Shown here: in pieces, positions 4,978-6,832 of the stretch
Layout of the letters: the number at the start of each line of letters is the position of its first letter
Numbering within the stretch: position 1 is the stretch's first letter
From: Lentisphaerota bacterium
GTDB taxonomy: Bacteria > Verrucomicrobiota > Lentisphaeria > Oligosphaerales > PUNB01
Assembly (NCBI GenBank): GCA_003552565.1
Contig: PUNB01000039.1
Span: 1 to 6,832, forward strand
DNA: 6,832 bases
Direction of reading: 5' to 3'
Made by a program: the position numbers and the translations under genes
Notes under the pieces: generated by a model
What the model was told of the DNA's origin: nothing
Databases searched by the model: none
What the model saw: only the letters and a program-made list of their open reading frames with translations

Positions 4978-6624
4978 CTACATCAAGGCGTTGAGCAGCA
5001 CTCCGGCGGCCACGGCGGAACCGATGACTCCCGCCACGTTCGGCCCCATGGCGTGCATCAGCAGGAAGTTGTGATTATCCTGCTCCATGCCGTACTTATT
5101 GACCACGCGGGCGGCCATCGGTACGGCGGAAACGCCGGCAGCGCCGATAAGCGGGTTTATCGTTTTGCCGGACATAATATACATCAGCTTGCCCAGAAGC
5201 ATTCCGCCGATGGTGCCGAAGATAAAGGCCACCAGCCCGAGGGCCAGAATTCCCAGAGTCTCAAAGTTCAGGAAAGCGTCGGCGGAAAGTTTCGAACCGA
5301 CTCCCAGTCCGAGAAAAATGGTTACTATATTGATCAGGGCGTTTTGCGCGGTGTCACTGAGCCGATCGACCACGGCGCATTCCTTAAGCAGGTTGCCGAA
5401 CATCAGCATACTGATCAGAGGAGCGGCCTCCGGCAGCAGCAGAAGGCATATAAAAGTGATGCCGATGGGGAAGCATATTCTTTCCAGCTTCGACACCGGC
5501 CGCAGCTGCACCATTCTCACCGTTCTTTCAGCCGGGGTGGTCATTAAACGCATGATCGGCGGCTGAATGATCGGCACCAAGGCCATGTATGAGTAAGCGG
5601 CGACAGCGATCGGCCCGAGCAGTGCGGGCGAGAGCTGAGATGCCAGGAAAATCGAAGTCGGCCCGTCGGCGCCGCCGATGATGCCTATCGATGCCGCGTC
5701 ATTGATGCCGAATTGTATCCATCCACCGAACCAGTAATTGAGCAGCAGCGCACCGAGAAGAGCGCTGAAAATACCCACCTGGGCGGCGGCTCCGAGAAGC
5801 GCTGTTTTAGGATTGGCGATCAACGGCCCGAAATCGGTCATGGCTCCAACCCCCATGAAAATCAACAGCGGGAACAGCCCGTTGTCAATCCCGAACCCGG
5901 TCAGCATTCCGAGGATACCGTCCGGATCGGCCAGGTTGGCGATGGGCACATTGGTCATGATACAGCCGAAACCAATGGGCACCAGAAGCAGCGGCTCAAA
6001 CTTTTTGAAGATCGCCAGCGCCAGCAGCACCAGTCCGACGAAAACCATCACCAGCCGGCCGATACCTAAAGTCCAGTCGTTGCTGGTCTGACTGATGATT
6101 TCGTGGATACCAGTGCTGTGCCAGAGATCCCGGAACAAATCGCCCAGCTGCAGTCCGGGAGTCTCAGCGGGAGTGGTCGAATCATGCGCGATGGCCAGCG
6201 GCTGGAAAACAAACAGCGGCTCATCCCCTTTTTCAACCCTCTGTCCGACTTCCACATTTATTTCCCGGATGCGATAGGTTCGGCCGGCCTGTACATAAGC
6301 CTTGCTGCGTCTTACAACTCCCTCTTTAGTGAGAATATTCAGAACCCCGAGCTGGCGACCAGGATGAGCCACTTCGCCCATAAGCACATTGACTTCATGC
6401 ACCGTCGCCGGGGCGTCCCAGTCATAATAAAGATACAGCAGTCCGGTTGCCTCGTCCGCAGCCAAAACCAGAACATCATCCTCTTCGACCACTTCCATTT
6501 GCTCCCGGTCAAGAGAGGGCGGGGAGTCAACCTCCGAAGCCGACAAGACCGAGACGAAGGAAAAAAAGATTAGCGCCAGCAACGCCGGCAATCCAAGCAC
6601 TGATATTTTGCCAAAGTTTGTCAT
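4978..6624 (-). CDS. oadB: Na+-translocating decarboxylase beta subunit (OadB/MmdB/GcdB family) with N-terminal signal peptide and barrel-sandwich-like extension
   Basis: A 548-residue inner-membrane protein. From about residue 178 it is a full OadB-type subunit, which decarboxylates the carboxybiotin of its partner and pumps Na+ outward. Visible hallmarks are FKKFEPLLLVPIGFG, GVGAMTDFGPLIANP, IIGGADGPTSIF with the key Asp at 320, SYMALVPIIQPPIM, and NPLIGAAGVSAVPMAAR, where N490, G494, S499 and R506 match the Na+-path residues of the Klebsiella protein. The end LMHAMGPNVAGVIGSAVAAG is canonical. Usual length is 370-435; the extra 177 residues hold a signal-peptide-like segment (1-29), an acidic stretch, and two half-barrel motifs at 75-102 and 117-143, the second being REINVEVGQRVEKGDEPLF, with no MKM biotin site. 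The ATG at 6624 is chosen because it begins the signal peptide; a GTG at 6741 would add residues encoded by the 12-nt repeats. There is no clear Shine-Dalgarno site. No alpha or gamma subunit is in the window, so oxaloacetate, methylmalonyl-CoA or glutaconyl-CoA cannot be told apart. Confidence 0.93.
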   Translation of the reverse strand: MTNFGKISVLGLPALLALIFFSFVSVLSASEVDSPPSLDREQMEVVEEDDVLVLAADEATGLLYLYYDWDAPATVHEVNVLMGEVAHPGRQLGVLNILTKEGVVRRSKAYVQAGRTYRIREINVEVGQRVEKGDEPLFVFQPLAIAHDSTTPAETPGLQLGDLFRDLWHSTGIHEIISQTSNDWTLGIGRLVMVFVGLVLLALAIFKKFEPLLLVPIGFGCIMTNVPIANLADPDGILGMLTGFGIDNGLFPLLIFMGVGAMTDFGPLIANPKTALLGAAAQVGIFSALLGALLLNYWFGGWIQFGINDAASIGIIGGADGPTSIFLASQLSPALLGPIAVAAYSYMALVPIIQPPIMRLMTTPAERTVRMVQLRPVSKLERICFPIGITFICLLLLPEAAPLISMLMFGNLLKECAVVDRLSDTAQNALINIVTIFLGLGVGSKLSADAFLNFETLGILALGLVAFIFGTIGGMLLGKLMYIMSGKTINPLIGAAGVSAVPMAARVVNKYGMEQDNHNFLLMHAMGPNVAGVIGSAVAAGVLLNALM

Positions 6625-6716
6625 ATTTTTATACTTTATGTTAATTCTGGCTCTTTTGTTAACTAGAGGGTATCCGAAAAGGTGTTTCCGGTCTCGACAT
6701 GCACAAAACAATAAAA

Positions 6717-6748
6717 CTTTGTCTCGCACTTTGTCTCGCACCTTGTCT
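6717..6748. repeat. 12-nt-period repeat, third array
   Basis: CTTTGTCTCGCA occurs twice (6717-6728, 6729-6740), followed by the partial copy CCTTGTCT. It is the same unit, orientation and copy number (about 2.6) as 163-193 at the other end of the window. Here no inverted partner array follows. The array is upstream of oadB and reads in frame as RDKVRDKV on the minus strand, which explains an apparent but spurious N-terminal extension of that gene. Confidence 0.75.
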
Positions 6749-6765
6749 GGTTTTTCTTTCTATTC

Positions 6766-6823
6766 CTTATGTGAGACTCTGTCAATTTTGAATCGTTGAA
6801 TTCTGAATTTGTAATTTTGAAGT
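6766..6823. repeat. 13-mer plus degenerate AT-rich repeat at the right end
   Basis: CTTATGTGAGACT (6766-6778) is the reverse complement of 256-268. It is followed by an AT-rich run (TCAATTTTGAATC, GTTGAATTCTGAAT, AATTTTGAAG) that resembles the AT-rich repeats at 1 and 4724 but is too diverged to call a third full copy, and it lacks the CGGACAGACCAGACA core. No gene is seen between 6625 and the window end. Confidence 0.5.
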
Positions 6824-6832
6824 AAAGCAGAA

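Noticed and set aside
6625..6741. Extension of oadB to a GTG at 6741, adding 39 residues that start MRDKVRDKV
   Set aside because: The added residues are encoded by the 12-nt intergenic repeat, are basic and unlike any OadB leader, and would bury the signal peptide that begins at the ATG 6624.

Overview
The window looks like chromosomal DNA of a bacterium with moderate to high GC content and compact genes separated by repeat-rich intergenic DNA. The gene set (SecG with a charged C-terminal tail, a stand-alone HPr, a large polysaccharide-lyase-like protein, a beta subunit of a Na+-pumping decarboxylase, and almost no Shine-Dalgarno sites) would suit an anaerobic, polysaccharide-using member of the PVC group (Kiritimatiellota, Lentisphaerota or relatives). 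This assignment is inference from gene content only; there is no rRNA or other phylogenetic marker here. There is no sign of phage, transposase, CRISPR, tRNA or rRNA. Layout: positions 1-335 are non-coding and hold an AT-rich dispersed repeat, a small GC hairpin, and a 12-nt-period repeat arranged as a long imperfect inverted repeat. Positions 336-3944 hold four tightly spaced genes, all on the minus strand and read in the order secG, HPr, a 748-residue predicted (alpha/alpha)-toroid carbohydrate-active protein, and thpR (RNA 2',3'-cyclic phosphodiesterase). Gaps of 21-42 nt suggest one operon, with its promoter probably in 3945-4010. Positions 4117-4666 (plus strand) are the decayed remains of a type-1 glycerate kinase gene with at least three frame breaks and missing N-terminal and central parts. 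Positions 4667-4977 carry a second, nearly identical copy of the left-end repeat, small hairpins, and a strong intrinsic terminator for the gene on the right. Positions 4978-6624 (minus strand) encode a Na+-translocating decarboxylase beta subunit (OadB family) with an unusual N-terminal extension: a signal peptide plus a predicted barrel-sandwich (lipoyl/HlyD-like) domain. Positions 6625-6832 are non-coding and again carry the 12-nt repeat and AT-rich repeat modules. Together the genes touch protein export (SecG), carbon-status signalling (HPr), intracellular carbohydrate breakdown (748-residue protein) and Na+-motive-force metabolism (OadB). The secG operon looks like a housekeeping cluster rather than a dedicated pathway. 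The observations most worth a second look are the OadB N-terminal fusion, the HPr whose regulatory serine position is asparagine, the unassigned 748-residue protein, the glycerate kinase relic, and the family of intergenic repeats that recurs at three places. I did not find a convincing new multi-gene defence or mobile system.
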